A stretch of 64,000 nt of DNA from NCBI RefSeq assembly GCF_036964665.1, contig NZ_JBAMDA010000001.1, positions 186,001-250,000 on the forward strand. The letters are read 5' to 3'. A model generated the notes under the pieces. The model did not search any database, was not told the origin of the DNA, and was given only the letters and a program-made list of their open reading frames with translations. The stretch comes from Nitrobacter sp. NHB1. Its GTDB lineage: Bacteria; Pseudomonadota; Alphaproteobacteria; Rhizobiales; Xanthobacteraceae. The translations under genes were made by a program, and so were the position numbers. Numbering within the stretch: the stretch's first letter is position 1; the number at the start of each line of letters is the position of its first letter. Shown here one piece after another: positions 18,381-26,972 of this stretch.

Positions 18381-19639
18381 TGACGTCGCCATCTCCGGTG
18401 TGGCACCCGTTCACCCAACATGCGGTACAGCCGGAGGCGATACCGATCGCCAGGGGCGAGGGCGCATGGCTCGAAACCGTCGACGGCCGGCGCATTTTTG
18501 ACGCGATTTCGTCGTGGTGGGTGGTGACGCATGGTCACCGTCATCCGCGGATCGTGCAGGCGATCAGGGATCAAGCCGATCGTCTCGATCAGGTGATCTT
18601 TGCCGGCTTCACCCACGAGCCGGCCGAAAAGCTCGCGCGGCAGCTCATCGCGATGACGCCGCCGGCGCTCGAATACATCTTTTTTTCCGACAGCGGCTCG
18701 ACCTCGGTCGAAGTCGCGCTGAAAATGGCGCTCGGCTTCTGGCGGAACCGTGGCGAGCCGCGCAGCCGCATCCTGGCGCTGGAAGGGGCCTATCACGGTG
18801 ACACGATCGGCGGCATGTCGGTCGGCGAACGCGGCGTCTTCAATGCGCCTTACGATCCGCTGCTGTTCGATGTCGAGCGGATTCCCTTTCCCGCTGAGAG
18901 CCGCGAACAGGCAACGCTGGATGCGATAACGGCGGCGTGCCGGAACACCGGCGTCGCGGCGCTGATCGTCGAGCCGTTGATCCTCGGCGCCGGCGGAATG
19001 CTGATCTATCCGCCTTGGGTACTCGCGGAGATGAAGCGGATTTGCGAAGCCCACGGCGTTCTGTTTATCGCCGACGAAGTGATGACGGGGTGGGGCCGCA
19101 CCGGAACGCGCTTCGCCTGCGAGCAGGCTGACGTGACGCCCGATATCGCCTGTTACTCCAAGGGTCTCACCGGCGGTTCGCTGCCGCTGGCGGTGACGTT
19201 GTGCCGCGCGGACATCTTCGATGCGCATTACTCAACGGACCGCAGCAAGACCTTCTTCCATTCCAGTTCCTATACAGCGAACCCAATCGCCTGCGCGGCC
19301 GCTTGCGCGAACCTGGAAATCTGGAAAAACGAACCGGTGATGGAACGCATCGCCGCCGTGGCGCGCGCGCAAACGCACGGCCTCGATCGCTTTCGTGAGG
19401 ATCGGCGCTTTACCAACGTCCGTCAGATTGGAACCATTGCCGCACTCGATCTCGCCACCGATGACGCCGGCTATCTGGCCGGCATCGGACCGCGGCTCTA
19501 TAACGAATTCCTCGGGCGCGGGCTGCTGGTCCGGCCGCTCGGCAATACGATCTACCTCATGCCGCCGTACTGCAGCACGCCGCACGAACTCGACCGCGTT
19601 TTCGATGCGATCAGAGAAGTTGTCGACGGGATCGGATAA
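18380..19639 (+). CDS. bioA: adenosylmethionine-8-amino-7-oxononanoate aminotransferase
   Basis: A 419-residue class III PLP aminotransferase that converts 8-amino-7-oxononanoate to 7,8-diaminononanoate using S-adenosylmethionine as amino donor. Motifs are WHPFTQH, ISSWWVVTHGHRHP, FSDSGSTSVEVALKMA, FIADEVMTGWGRTG and the PLP lysine in YSKGLTGGSLPLAVT (about residue 261). It is the last gene of bioFDA. No bioB (biotin synthase) lies in the window. Confidence 0.95.
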   Translation: MTSPSPVWHPFTQHAVQPEAIPIARGEGAWLETVDGRRIFDAISSWWVVTHGHRHPRIVQAIRDQADRLDQVIFAGFTHEPAEKLARQLIAMTPPALEYIFFSDSGSTSVEVALKMALGFWRNRGEPRSRILALEGAYHGDTIGGMSVGERGVFNAPYDPLLFDVERIPFPAESREQATLDAITAACRNTGVAALIVEPLILGAGGMLIYPPWVLAEMKRICEAHGVLFIADEVMTGWGRTGTRFACEQADVTPDIACYSKGLTGGSLPLAVTLCRADIFDAHYSTDRSKTFFHSSSYTANPIACAAACANLEIWKNEPVMERIAAVARAQTHGLDRFREDRRFTNVRQIGTIAALDLATDDAGYLAGIGPRLYNEFLGRGLLVRPLGNTIYLMPPYCSTPHELDRVFDAIREVVDGIG

Positions 19640-19667
19640 CCGGGCGAAAGCCGTTTTGCCACCCGAC

Positions 19668-19695
19668 GGTGGTCGCGATCAAAAGATCGACCACC
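19668..19695. terminator. hairpin between convergent bioA and membrane-protein genes
   Basis: GGTGGT and CGATC pair with GATCG and ACCACC around an AAAA loop, with two unpaired bases on the left arm. The hairpin covers the stop codon of the minus-strand gene and lies about 30 bases after bioA. It could act on both strands, although neither side has a long T-run. Confidence 0.4.
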
Positions 19696-20155
19696 CATGG
19701 CTGCCTGCGACCGCTGCGAAGACGGTCGCCAGACTGAGCCCGAGCAGAATCCAATGCGCCCGGTGCAGCCATGCAAAGGCAACGTCCGGCCGCTCGGTCG
19801 CCAGCCGATGGAAATGGCGCTGCAATATAAAAGGCTCACCGATGAAGAGCACGAAGGTGAACAGCAGCCAAAGGCCCACCATGGCGTCCATCCACCAGAA
19901 AGCCGGCATCCGAAACCGATTCCAAAGGTCGAGCTGCCACGTCATGTAGAGGCCGCTCAAGCCGACGATGATGACTGACGCGCGGGCTTGCCAGATGAAA
20001 CGCCGCTCGATCGCCTCGAACGCCTTCAGCCAGTTCTGCCCAAGATCGCCGCGCCGGAGCGCCGGCAAGGCCACCGTTGTCGCCATCGAGACGCCGCCGA
20101 TCCAGACCACTACGGCAAGGACGTGCAGGGCACGTGCGACGATGATGTCATTCAT
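19679..20155 (-). CDS. four-span integral membrane protein, CopD-like
   Basis: A 158-residue protein with about four membrane helices (ARALHVLAVVVWIGGVSMAT, ASVIIVGLSGLYMTW, MDAMVGLWLLFTFVLFIG, WILLGLSLATVFAAVAG). The HVLAVVVWIGG start and conserved histidines resemble CopD/DUF2269-type heme- or metal-related membrane proteins, but the family is uncertain. The ATG at 20155 has AGGTG six bases upstream. It diverges from an NnrR-like regulator and shares with it a TTGCG-N4-CGCAA box, so it may be induced by nitric oxide (inference). Confidence 0.65.
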   Translation of the reverse strand: MNDIIVARALHVLAVVVWIGGVSMATTVALPALRRGDLGQNWLKAFEAIERRFIWQARASVIIVGLSGLYMTWQLDLWNRFRMPAFWWMDAMVGLWLLFTFVLFIGEPFILQRHFHRLATERPDVAFAWLHRAHWILLGLSLATVFAAVAGSHGWSIF

Positions 20156-20225
20156 GAAGCACCTGCTGCCCTCTTTGGCGACTGTCGGCTTCCGCAAGCT
20201 GTACGGCAACGCCATTCGCCCGGGG

Positions 20226-20239
20226 TTGCGCAAACGCAA
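20226..20239. promoter_or_regulatory. FNR/NnrR-type box TTGCG-N4-CGCAA
   Basis: A perfect 14-base inverted repeat, TTGCG-CAAA-CGCAA, lies in the 124 bases between the divergent membrane-protein and Crp/Fnr genes, 41 bases before the regulator's start. NnrR-type regulators of alphaproteobacteria are known to use boxes of this form. Autoregulation and control of the divergent gene are inferred. Confidence 0.6.
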
Positions 20240-20279
20240 TTTGCTGTCCTTTTCTGCAAGGCCGCATTACTGTTCGCGA

Positions 20280-21041
20280 ATGAGCAAAGTTCCGCCTCTG
20301 TCCCGGCAGGTCCTTTCAAACCTTGAGCTCTTTCGAGGATTGCCGGCGGCAGCGCTCGATGATGTCCTTGCCTCTGCCAGCACCCGCCTTTTTGCTCGCG
20401 ATTTTCGTGTGTTCAACCAGGGCGAAGCACGCGTGCGCGCTCATGTCCTTATCGATGGCTGGATCAGGATTTCTCAATCCGGCAGCGATGGAGCGCAGAT
20501 CGTCGTGCGCTTCATCGGACCGGGCGACATTTTTGGCGCAATCTCCTTGTTCACCGATCAGCGCTATCCTGCCGATGCCGACACCTTGACGGATGCAACC
20601 GAGGTTAGCTGGAGCGACAGAGCTTTGCTCGACCTGATGAACAACCACCCCGAGATAGCCATCAATGCCGTCCGCATCGTCGGCCGTCGGCTTCAGGAGA
20701 TACAGCATCGGGTTCGCGAACTTGCCACTCAGCGCGCGGAGCAGCGCGTGGCTCATGCGTTATTGCGACTGCTCCGTCAGGTGGGCACCACGACCTCCCG
20801 AGGCATGGTCATCCGCTTTCCGCTTCGTCGAAAAGACATTGCCGATATCGCCGGAACGACGCTTTATTCCGCGAGCCGCATTCTGAGTGCCTGGGAAAGA
20901 GCCGGCTGGCTAAAGACGCTCGACCGGCGCATTGCGGTCGAAAGTCTCCCGGACCTGATGCGGATCGCAGAGGATGAGAGCGGAAAGGACATCGCGCCAT
21001 TACCGCCGTCGATCCATGAGCCAGGTCGAAGCTCATCATAG
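20280..21041 (+). CDS. Crp/Fnr-family regulator, NnrR-like
   Basis: A 253-residue protein with a cyclic-nucleotide-binding-like sensor fold (about residues 15-120; ELFRGLPAAALDDVLA, VRFIGPGDIFGAISLF), a dimerisation helix (IVGRRLQEIQHRVRELA) and a C-terminal helix-turn-helix (RKDIADIAGTTLYSASRILSAWE). The sensor lacks the N-terminal cysteine cluster of FNR. The recognition helix GTTLYSASR resembles NnrR/Dnr regulators of nitric-oxide response genes. The ATG at 20280 matches the family N-terminus; the frame is open upstream. The effector is unproven. Confidence 0.8.
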   Translation: MSKVPPLSRQVLSNLELFRGLPAAALDDVLASASTRLFARDFRVFNQGEARVRAHVLIDGWIRISQSGSDGAQIVVRFIGPGDIFGAISLFTDQRYPADADTLTDATEVSWSDRALLDLMNNHPEIAINAVRIVGRRLQEIQHRVRELATQRAEQRVAHALLRLLRQVGTTTSRGMVIRFPLRRKDIADIAGTTLYSASRILSAWERAGWLKTLDRRIAVESLPDLMRIAEDESGKDIAPLPPSIHEPGRSSS

Positions 21042-21353
21042 AAAACCATCCCTTCCGAATCCGATGGCCGGAACGGCCGTGAGATCGTGCCTTTGCGAAC
21101 GGGGCGGCAGCCGCTCGGGTCATCCGTCATATCCTGTAACGAGGCCTGATTTTTCGGCGGAAACGCCCTTCTCTTCGACGAAAGTGACATTGACAGACTG
21201 GGGCGAAAGGCCTTGGTGTAGCGGTACCCTGGTCGGCGCCGGTTAACGGGCGCGCCAGCAGCCTACTGCCAGATTCGACCCTGTCAGATTCGACCTGTCA
21301 GATTCGACGATGAGTGAAATTGCACACGACACTTTTTGGGAGGATCATGCGCG
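21042..21353. other. intergenic region before the ABC importer
   Basis: No gene was seen in these 312 bases. The stretch holds the triple CAGATTCGACC repeat (21270-21308) and a GGGAGG ribosome-binding site ending at 21343. The importer's promoter should be here; no convincing -35/-10 pair was found. Confidence 0.5.
21270..21308 (+). repeat. three tandem copies of CAGATTCGAC
   Basis: CAGATTCGAC starts at 21270, 21285 and 21299, separated by CCTGT or CTGT, giving a period of 14-15 bases. It sits about 45-85 bases before the substrate-binding-protein gene. It may be a regulator-binding array or only a slippage repeat. Confidence 0.7.
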
Positions 21354-22706
21354 ATGAAGAAGATTTTTGAGCAGGAATTCAATGCGGCGGTATCGCGCCG
21401 GTCCCTGTTGCAGGGCAGCGCGGGCCTGATCGGTGGCTTGATGCTGCCGGGTGGTCTGATCATGCCGGCCTTCGCCGACGACAAGCCGGCGATCGGCACA
21501 TGGCCGGCCGGTTCGGCCGGTTCGTCTGTGACCATCGGCGCGGCGGTGCCGCGCACCGGCACCTACGCCGTGCAGGGCGAGGACGAACTCAAGGGTTGGG
21601 AACTTGCGGTTGAGCATATCAATTCGGGCCACGAGTTGATGAAGAAGTTCGCGCCGAAGCTGAAGAAGGGTTTGCTCGGCAAGGAAGTGAAGCTGGTTGT
21701 CGCGGACTCCGGCGCCAAGCCGAACGAGGCCGTGCAGGCGGAGCAACGCTTCATCAGCGAGAACAAGGTCGTGCTGATGACCGGCTCGACCTCGAGCGCG
21801 GTCGCGGTCGCCCTCAACAAGCTGGCGCAGCGCGAGCACGTGCTCTATGTCGCGGGAATCTCCGGCTCCAACGACACCACAGGCAAGGATTGCGTGCGTT
21901 ACGGTTTCCGTCAGGGCTTCTATGGCCAGACGGCGGCGGCGGCGATCGCTCCGGTGCTGATCAAGCAGTTCGGCAAGAACAAAAAAGTCGCCTATATGAC
22001 GCCGGACTACACCTACGGTCACACAGTGACCAAGTCGATGCAGGACATGACCAAGGATGCCGGCTGGACCACCGTGACCAACCAGGTCTCGCCGCTCGGC
22101 GCGCCGGACTATTCCTCCTATCTGCTCAACGTCGCCAATTCGGGCGCTGACATCCTCATCAACGTCAACTGGGGTCATGACGCAGTGCTGTCGATCCAGC
22201 AGGCCAAGCAATTCGGCGTACTCGACAAGATGAAGCTGGTCGTGCCCTATCAGGTGCCATTCCTGGCGCGCGAAACGGGCGGCCTGATGACCGGCGTCTA
22301 TGCGGCGACGGACTACTGGTGGACCGTGGAGGACAAGTATCCGCTCGCCAAGATGTTCAACGAGTCGTTCAAGAAAAAATACGGCTATAATCCGGAATGG
22401 GGCGCCGAAAACTCCTATGTCAGCTTCGCGCAATGGGCGCACATGGTCGAGGAAGCCGGCACCTTCTATCCGCCTGATGTCATCAAAACCTACGAAAAGG
22501 GCGAGACCATTCCCTCGCTTCTCGGCGACGTCCACTACCGGCCGGAAGACCATCAGTGCGTGCGCCCCGTGATCATCGTCAAGGGCAAGGCCAAGAAGGA
22601 CATGAAAAACGACGAGGACTGGTACGACATCGTCGAGATTGTCCCCGGTGAAGGCATCATCCAGAAGCCGGATGCGTTCGGCTGCAAGCTCGGCGACTAC
22701 ACCTGA
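21354..22706 (+). CDS. ABC transporter substrate-binding protein (Liv/urea/amide type)
   Basis: A 450-residue periplasmic binding protein. The N-terminus has a twin-arginine-like signal (AVSRRSLLQGSAGLIGG) followed by a long hydrophobic stretch. The mature part is a type-I periplasmic-binding fold: IGAAVPRTGTYAVQGEDELKGWELAVEHIN, VVADSGAKPNEAVQAEQRFI, KKVAYMTPDYTYGHT. It captures a small amide, amino acid or urea-like solute for the permeases encoded downstream; the ligand cannot be told. The ATG at 21354 follows GGGAGG. A strong hairpin follows the gene. Confidence 0.85.
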   Translation: MKKIFEQEFNAAVSRRSLLQGSAGLIGGLMLPGGLIMPAFADDKPAIGTWPAGSAGSSVTIGAAVPRTGTYAVQGEDELKGWELAVEHINSGHELMKKFAPKLKKGLLGKEVKLVVADSGAKPNEAVQAEQRFISENKVVLMTGSTSSAVAVALNKLAQREHVLYVAGISGSNDTTGKDCVRYGFRQGFYGQTAAAAIAPVLIKQFGKNKKVAYMTPDYTYGHTVTKSMQDMTKDAGWTTVTNQVSPLGAPDYSSYLLNVANSGADILINVNWGHDAVLSIQQAKQFGVLDKMKLVVPYQVPFLARETGGLMTGVYAATDYWWTVEDKYPLAKMFNESFKKKYGYNPEWGAENSYVSFAQWAHMVEEAGTFYPPDVIKTYEKGETIPSLLGDVHYRPEDHQCVRPVIIVKGKAKKDMKNDEDWYDIVEIVPGEGIIQKPDAFGCKLGDYT

Positions 22707-22721
22707 TCGAAAAAAGCCCTG

Positions 22722-22754
22722 GCGCCGCGGATGGGTCAAGCGCTACCGCGGCGC
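22722..22754 (+). terminator. strong hairpin after the substrate-binding-protein gene
   Basis: GCGCCGCGG (22722-22730) pairs perfectly with CCGCGGCGC (22746-22754) around a 15-base loop. No T-run follows, so it is more likely to protect the upstream mRNA or reduce read-through than to end transcription fully. That would favour high levels of the binding protein over the permeases. Confidence 0.5.
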
Positions 22755-22827
22755 GGGTTGCATACGTTCATAGTGTGCGTCTTGCGAGCTATATTCCGTT
22801 TTCAAGCGTACCGTGCGATTGAGCTGC

Positions 22828-23703
22828 ATGAGCAACTGGCCACTTTTTGTTTCGCAACTTTTCAACGGGCTGGTGCTCGGCGCGCTGCTGGCGCTGATCT
22901 CGTCCGGCCTGACGATCATCTACGGAACGCTCGGGGTTCTCAACCTTGCGCACGGCGCAATGTTCATGCTCGGCGGCTACGCCGGGTATGTCGCCTACAC
23001 CTATACGGAGTCCTTCATCGTCGCCGTCATCGCCGGATCGCTGTTCGTGATGGTGGCGGGAGTCGCGATGGAGCGGATCATCATCCGCCGCTTCTACGGC
23101 CGGCCGGACGAAGACCAGTTGCTGGTGACCTTCGGCCTCGGCATCTGCTTCGTCGAGGTCGTGCGCCTGTTCTTCGGCAGCCTGTCGCTGACCGTGCCGC
23201 CGCCGACGATCTTCTCCGGTATCACCTCGCTCGGCTTCATGTTCTATCCGACCTACCGGCTGGCGCTGCTCGGCATCATCGCGGCGGCGCTGCTGGTCCT
23301 GTTCCTCGTCCTCTACCGGACGCGGCTGGGTCTGATCGTGCGGGCCGGAATCGAGGATTCGGTGATGGTGTCCTCGCTCGGCATCGACGTCTATCGCGTG
23401 TTCATGGTGGTGTTCGGCATCGGCGCGATGGCGGCGGGCTTCGCCGGCATCGTCAACGCGCCGGTGGTGTCGCTGACGCCGGACATGGGCGAGGCGATCC
23501 TGGTGCAGACCTTCGTCGTGGTCGTCATAGGCGGCGTCGGGTCGTTCCCCGGCGCTATCATCGGCGGACTGATCGCCGGCGAGATCATCAGCATCACCTC
23601 GATGATAAATCCTGGCTACGCCTATATCATGCTGTTCGCGGCGATGACGCTGGTGCTGCTGCTGCGGCCGCACGGTCTGCTCGGCGCGCAAGGCCGAGGC
23701 TGA
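22828..23703 (+). CDS. branched-chain-amino-acid-type ABC permease (LivH)
   Basis: A 291-residue inner-membrane protein with about eight hydrophobic segments (LFNGLVLGALLALISSGLTI at the N-terminus). The LivH-type signatures GLTIIYGTLGVLNLAHGAMFMLG and VVVIGGVGSFPGAIIGG are visible. It forms the translocation channel with the LivM half of the next protein. ATG 22828 is preferred; an in-frame GTG lies five codons upstream. It ends 12 bases before the fused permease-ATPase gene. Confidence 0.88.
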   Translation: MSNWPLFVSQLFNGLVLGALLALISSGLTIIYGTLGVLNLAHGAMFMLGGYAGYVAYTYTESFIVAVIAGSLFVMVAGVAMERIIIRRFYGRPDEDQLLVTFGLGICFVEVVRLFFGSLSLTVPPPTIFSGITSLGFMFYPTYRLALLGIIAAALLVLFLVLYRTRLGLIVRAGIEDSVMVSSLGIDVYRVFMVVFGIGAMAAGFAGIVNAPVVSLTPDMGEAILVQTFVVVVIGGVGSFPGAIIGGLIAGEIISITSMINPGYAYIMLFAAMTLVLLLRPHGLLGAQGRG

Positions 23704-23715
23704 CACGGGGCCATC

Positions 23716-25593
23716 ATGCTCAAACAGCGCCCCCTCGTCATCGAGACTCTCACGGCTCTCGGCCTGATCCTCGCGCCGTTCATCCTGCCGCACCTCGGCT
23801 TCGCGCCCAACACCATTAACCGCATCCTGATGTGGGGGCTGTTCGGCATTGGATTCGATATCCTGTTCGGCTTCACCGGGCTGCTGTCGTTCGGCCAGTC
23901 GGCGTTCTACGGCACCGGCGGATTTGTGGCGGCCTATCTGTTGACCCGGGCCGGATTCCCGCATGTGGTGGCGTCGCTGTTCATCGGCATGGTGGCGGCT
24001 GCGGCGGTCGGCTATCTGGTCGGGCTGATCGCGTTGCGCCGCACCGGCATCTATTTCGCGATGATTACGGTGGCGATCGCGGAAGTGTTCTTCTTCGTCG
24101 AGTTTAATCCGCTGGCCCATTGGACCGGCGGCGAGAACGGCCTGCCCGGCGTGCCGACGCCGCATTTCGATCTCGGATTCGTCGACATCCAGTTCAATAC
24201 GAACTGGTCGCTCTATGTCTTCCTCGCCTTCTGGTATTTCCTCGGCATCGTCGTGGGGCTGCGCATCGTGCGCTCGCCGGTCGGCACCATCCTGCGGGCG
24301 ATTCGCGAGAACCCGATGCGGGCGTCGGCGGTCGGCCACAACATCCATTCCTACAAGCTGACCGCGTTCGTCATCGCCGCCGCCTATGCGGGCTTCGCCG
24401 GCGGCCTGCTCGGCGTGATGCAGGCGTTCATGCCACCCGACGCCTTCATGTTCCACACCTCGGCCGAACTCATCATGATGACGGCCATCGGCGGCACAGG
24501 CACCTTGTTCGGCACACTGGTCGGAGCGGGAGTCTGGCTGTTCCTGCAGGACTTCCTGCAGTCCGCGCTCGGTCTCGGAGCGGCGTGGAAGCTGGTGCTC
24601 GGCATTGTGTTCGTGCTGCTGGTCTGCTTCCTGCGGCACGGCATCATCGGCGGCATCGCCGATCTTTACCGCCTTGTCGTCGGCAAGCGCGCCCTTCGGG
24701 AGCCGGTCGCGGCGCCGGCCAGCGCTTTGACGGCCGAGGAAGAACAAGTGGCTGCGGAGGCCGAGGTCGCGAAGGAGCCGGACCCGTTTCCGATGGTCCC
24801 GGTCCATCGCGCGAGCGACGGTTATTCCGGCCCGATCCTGCAGGCGACCGGCCTGACCAAGCGTTACGGCGGTCTCCTCGCCAACAGCGACATCGATTTC
24901 ACCGTCAACCATGGCGAGTTGCGCGGCATCATCGGCCCGAACGGCGCCGGCAAATCGACGTTTTTCAAGATGTTGACCTGCGAAGTCGCGCCGACGTCGG
25001 GCAAGATCGTGTTCGAAGGGCTCGATATCACCGGGATGAACGTCACCGAGGTCTGCCAGCTCGGTCTGACCAAGAGCTATCAGGTCAACCAGTTGTTCTC
25101 CGCACTGACCGTGCGCGAGAATCTGACCATCGCGGCGCTCTCGGAACTGCGCGGCAAGTTCCGTCTCGACATGTTCCGCAGTCTCGGCAGCATTCCGGGA
25201 TTATCCGAACAGGTCGAACGCACGCTGGAACTCGTCAATCTGACGACGCGGCTGGACACGCCGGTGTCCGAACTCGCCTACGGCGAAAAGCGCCGGCTGG
25301 AAATCGGGCTGGCGCTGGCCACCTCGCCAAGCCTGCTGCTGCTCGACGAGCCGCTCGCCGGCATGAGCCCGCGTGAGCGCGTGGAAACGGTCAAGCTGCT
25401 GAAGTCCATCAGCAAGGGCCGCACCATGATCATCATCGATCACGACATGGATGCGCTGTTCGAACTTGCCGAGCGCGTCACGGTGTTGCAGGAAGGCCGG
25501 GTGCTGGTCGAGGGAACGCCGGACGAAATCAAGAACAACGCTGCGGTCCAGGAGGCCTATCTCGGGGGCGTGAACGGAGGGCTCGTCGCATGA
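23716..25593 (+). CDS. fused ABC permease and ATP-binding protein (LivM-LivG)
   Basis: A 625-residue fusion. Residues about 1-320 are a LivM-type permease (LFGIGFDILFGFTGLLSFGQSA, ALRRTGIYFAMITVAIAE). Residues about 325-370 are an Ala/Glu/Pro-rich linker. The rest is a LivG-type ATPase with Walker A GPNGAGKST (about 407-415), signature LAYGEKRRLEIG in place of LSGGQ, and Walker B LLLLDEPLAGM (about 542-552). One protein thus joins membrane and motor parts that are usually separate. It overlaps livF by four bases. Confidence 0.9.
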   Translation: MLKQRPLVIETLTALGLILAPFILPHLGFAPNTINRILMWGLFGIGFDILFGFTGLLSFGQSAFYGTGGFVAAYLLTRAGFPHVVASLFIGMVAAAAVGYLVGLIALRRTGIYFAMITVAIAEVFFFVEFNPLAHWTGGENGLPGVPTPHFDLGFVDIQFNTNWSLYVFLAFWYFLGIVVGLRIVRSPVGTILRAIRENPMRASAVGHNIHSYKLTAFVIAAAYAGFAGGLLGVMQAFMPPDAFMFHTSAELIMMTAIGGTGTLFGTLVGAGVWLFLQDFLQSALGLGAAWKLVLGIVFVLLVCFLRHGIIGGIADLYRLVVGKRALREPVAAPASALTAEEEQVAAEAEVAKEPDPFPMVPVHRASDGYSGPILQATGLTKRYGGLLANSDIDFTVNHGELRGIIGPNGAGKSTFFKMLTCEVAPTSGKIVFEGLDITGMNVTEVCQLGLTKSYQVNQLFSALTVRENLTIAALSELRGKFRLDMFRSLGSIPGLSEQVERTLELVNLTTRLDTPVSELAYGEKRRLEIGLALATSPSLLLLDEPLAGMSPRERVETVKLLKSISKGRTMIIIDHDMDALFELAERVTVLQEGRVLVEGTPDEIKNNAAVQEAYLGGVNGGLVA

Positions 25594-26288
25594 GCCTGCT
25601 CGAGGTCAACGGTCTGAACAGCTATTACGGGGATTCCCATATCCTCTTCGATGTCTCGATGCGTGTCGAGCGCAACGAGGTCGTGGCGCTGCTCGGGCGC
25701 AACGGCGCCGGCAAGAGCACCACGCTGAAGAGCCTGATGGGCGTGGTCACGCCGCGCGCCGGCAGCGTGATCTTTGACGGCACCGACGTGGCCGGCCGCA
25801 AGAGCCACAAGATCGCGCAGGCCGGGATGCAACTCGTGCATGAGGAGCGCCGCATTTTCGGCAGCCTCAGCGTCGAGGAAAACATTGTGCTCGCGGGGCT
25901 GACGGCCCCCAAACGCTGGCCGCTCAGCCGCATCTATGAGATGTTCCCACGGCTGAAGGAGCGGCGCAATAACCGCGGCAACGAACTGTCCGGCGGCGAG
26001 CAGCAGATGCTGGCGATCGCGCGCGCACTGATCCGCGATCCCAAGATCATCCTGCTCGACGAGCCGTTCGAGGGGCTCGCGCCGGTGATCGTGAAAGATC
26101 TCATGAAAGCCTGCCGCGATCTGGCCGCCGCCGGTCAGACCATCGTGCTGGTGGAGCAGAACCTGGCGGCGACGCTCGCGCTCGCCCAGCGCATCTATAT
26201 CATCAACAACGGCCATATCGTGCATGAGGGGCCGGCCGGGGAACTCAAGGCGCAACCGGACATCATGCAACGCTATCTCGGCGTTTAG
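25590..26288 (+). CDS. branched-chain-amino-acid-type ABC ATPase (LivF)
   Basis: A 232-residue cytoplasmic ATPase, the second motor subunit of the importer. Walker A GRNGAGKST (about 35-43), signature LSGGEQQMLAIARAL and Walker B IILLDEPFEGLAP are intact, and VLVEQNL carries the H-loop region. It starts inside the stop of the LivM-LivG gene (ATGA) and ends the operon of binding protein, LivH, LivM-LivG and LivF. Confidence 0.92.
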   Translation: MSLLEVNGLNSYYGDSHILFDVSMRVERNEVVALLGRNGAGKSTTLKSLMGVVTPRAGSVIFDGTDVAGRKSHKIAQAGMQLVHEERRIFGSLSVEENIVLAGLTAPKRWPLSRIYEMFPRLKERRNNRGNELSGGEQQMLAIARALIRDPKIILLDEPFEGLAPVIVKDLMKACRDLAAAGQTIVLVEQNLAATLALAQRIYIINNGHIVHEGPAGELKAQPDIMQRYLGV

Positions 26289-26324
26289 CTACCAGGGGAG
26301 CGACGCCGTTCTTCGAGCGGCTAT

Positions 26325-26362
26325 GCCCGACGATGACGATGATCGAGATGTTTCCGTCGGGC
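26325..26362. terminator. hairpin between convergent livF and HIT genes
   Basis: GCCCGACG (26325-26332) and CGTCGGGC (26355-26362) form a perfect 8-bp stem with a 22-base loop in the 84-base gap between the convergent genes. The loop is long and no T-run follows, so confidence is low. Confidence 0.3.
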
Positions 26363-26372
26363 GGGAAACGAG

Positions 26373-26810
26373 CTACCCGCCGAGCGCGGCGATCAGCCGT
26401 GCCGCGTGATTGTCGAGCACCGCGGCATCCTCTTTCCGGCTCTGGGGCGGCAGCAGGCCGATCCCCGACCTCATCGGCATGACGTGCATATGCAGGTGAA
26501 ACACCACCTGTCCGCTGGCGGCTTCGCTGAACTGCTGGACGATGATGCCTTCCGCATCGAAGGCCTTCATGGCGGCGATCGCGATCGTCTTCGTGGTTCG
26601 TGCGACTTCTGCTAAATCGTCCGCTGAAATGTCGAGGATTCCGCGGGCAGGGGCTTTCGGGATCACCAGCGTGTGGCCCGGCACGCGCGGCATGATGTCG
26701 AGGAACGCGAACGTGCGTGCGTTTTCATAGACCTTGAAGCAGGGGAGTTCGCCGCGAAGAATTTTCGCGAAGAGGTTCTGATCGTCGTAGGCCGGCACCG
26801 TTCCCACCAT
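26373..26810 (-). CDS. HIT-family nucleotide hydrolase
   Basis: A 145-residue histidine-triad protein. The active-site motif HLHMHVMP (HxHxHxx) and the early FAKILRGELPCFKVYEN and PRVPGHTLVIPKAPARGI segments match the Hint/HinT branch, which hydrolyses purine nucleoside phosphoramidates and related adenylates. Length is normal for the family. The gene is single and converges with livF. The physiological substrate is unknown. Confidence 0.93.
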   Translation of the reverse strand: MVGTVPAYDDQNLFAKILRGELPCFKVYENARTFAFLDIMPRVPGHTLVIPKAPARGILDISADDLAEVARTTKTIAIAAMKAFDAEGIIVQQFSEAASGQVVFHLHMHVMPMRSGIGLLPPQSRKEDAAVLDNHAARLIAALGG

Positions 26811-26972
26811 GTTTGTCCCGGGTTGCTTAAATTCGCGTTTGGCTTGTCACCGCATTTCGCACGGCAAATGCCGGACGCAACCAGTTTCCTGCGGGTTCGC
26901 CGCGCGCGGAACGAGATGTCCACCTCGCCGGCCCACTTGCGCTGGTCTCAAACCACGAGCCGGGGCTGAAAG

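Noticed and set aside
22789-24912. 707-codon minus-strand frame opposite the ABC permease genes
   Set aside because: The translated protein is a low-complexity mix of Asp, Arg, His and Glu with no domain, as expected from the antisense of membrane-protein codons.
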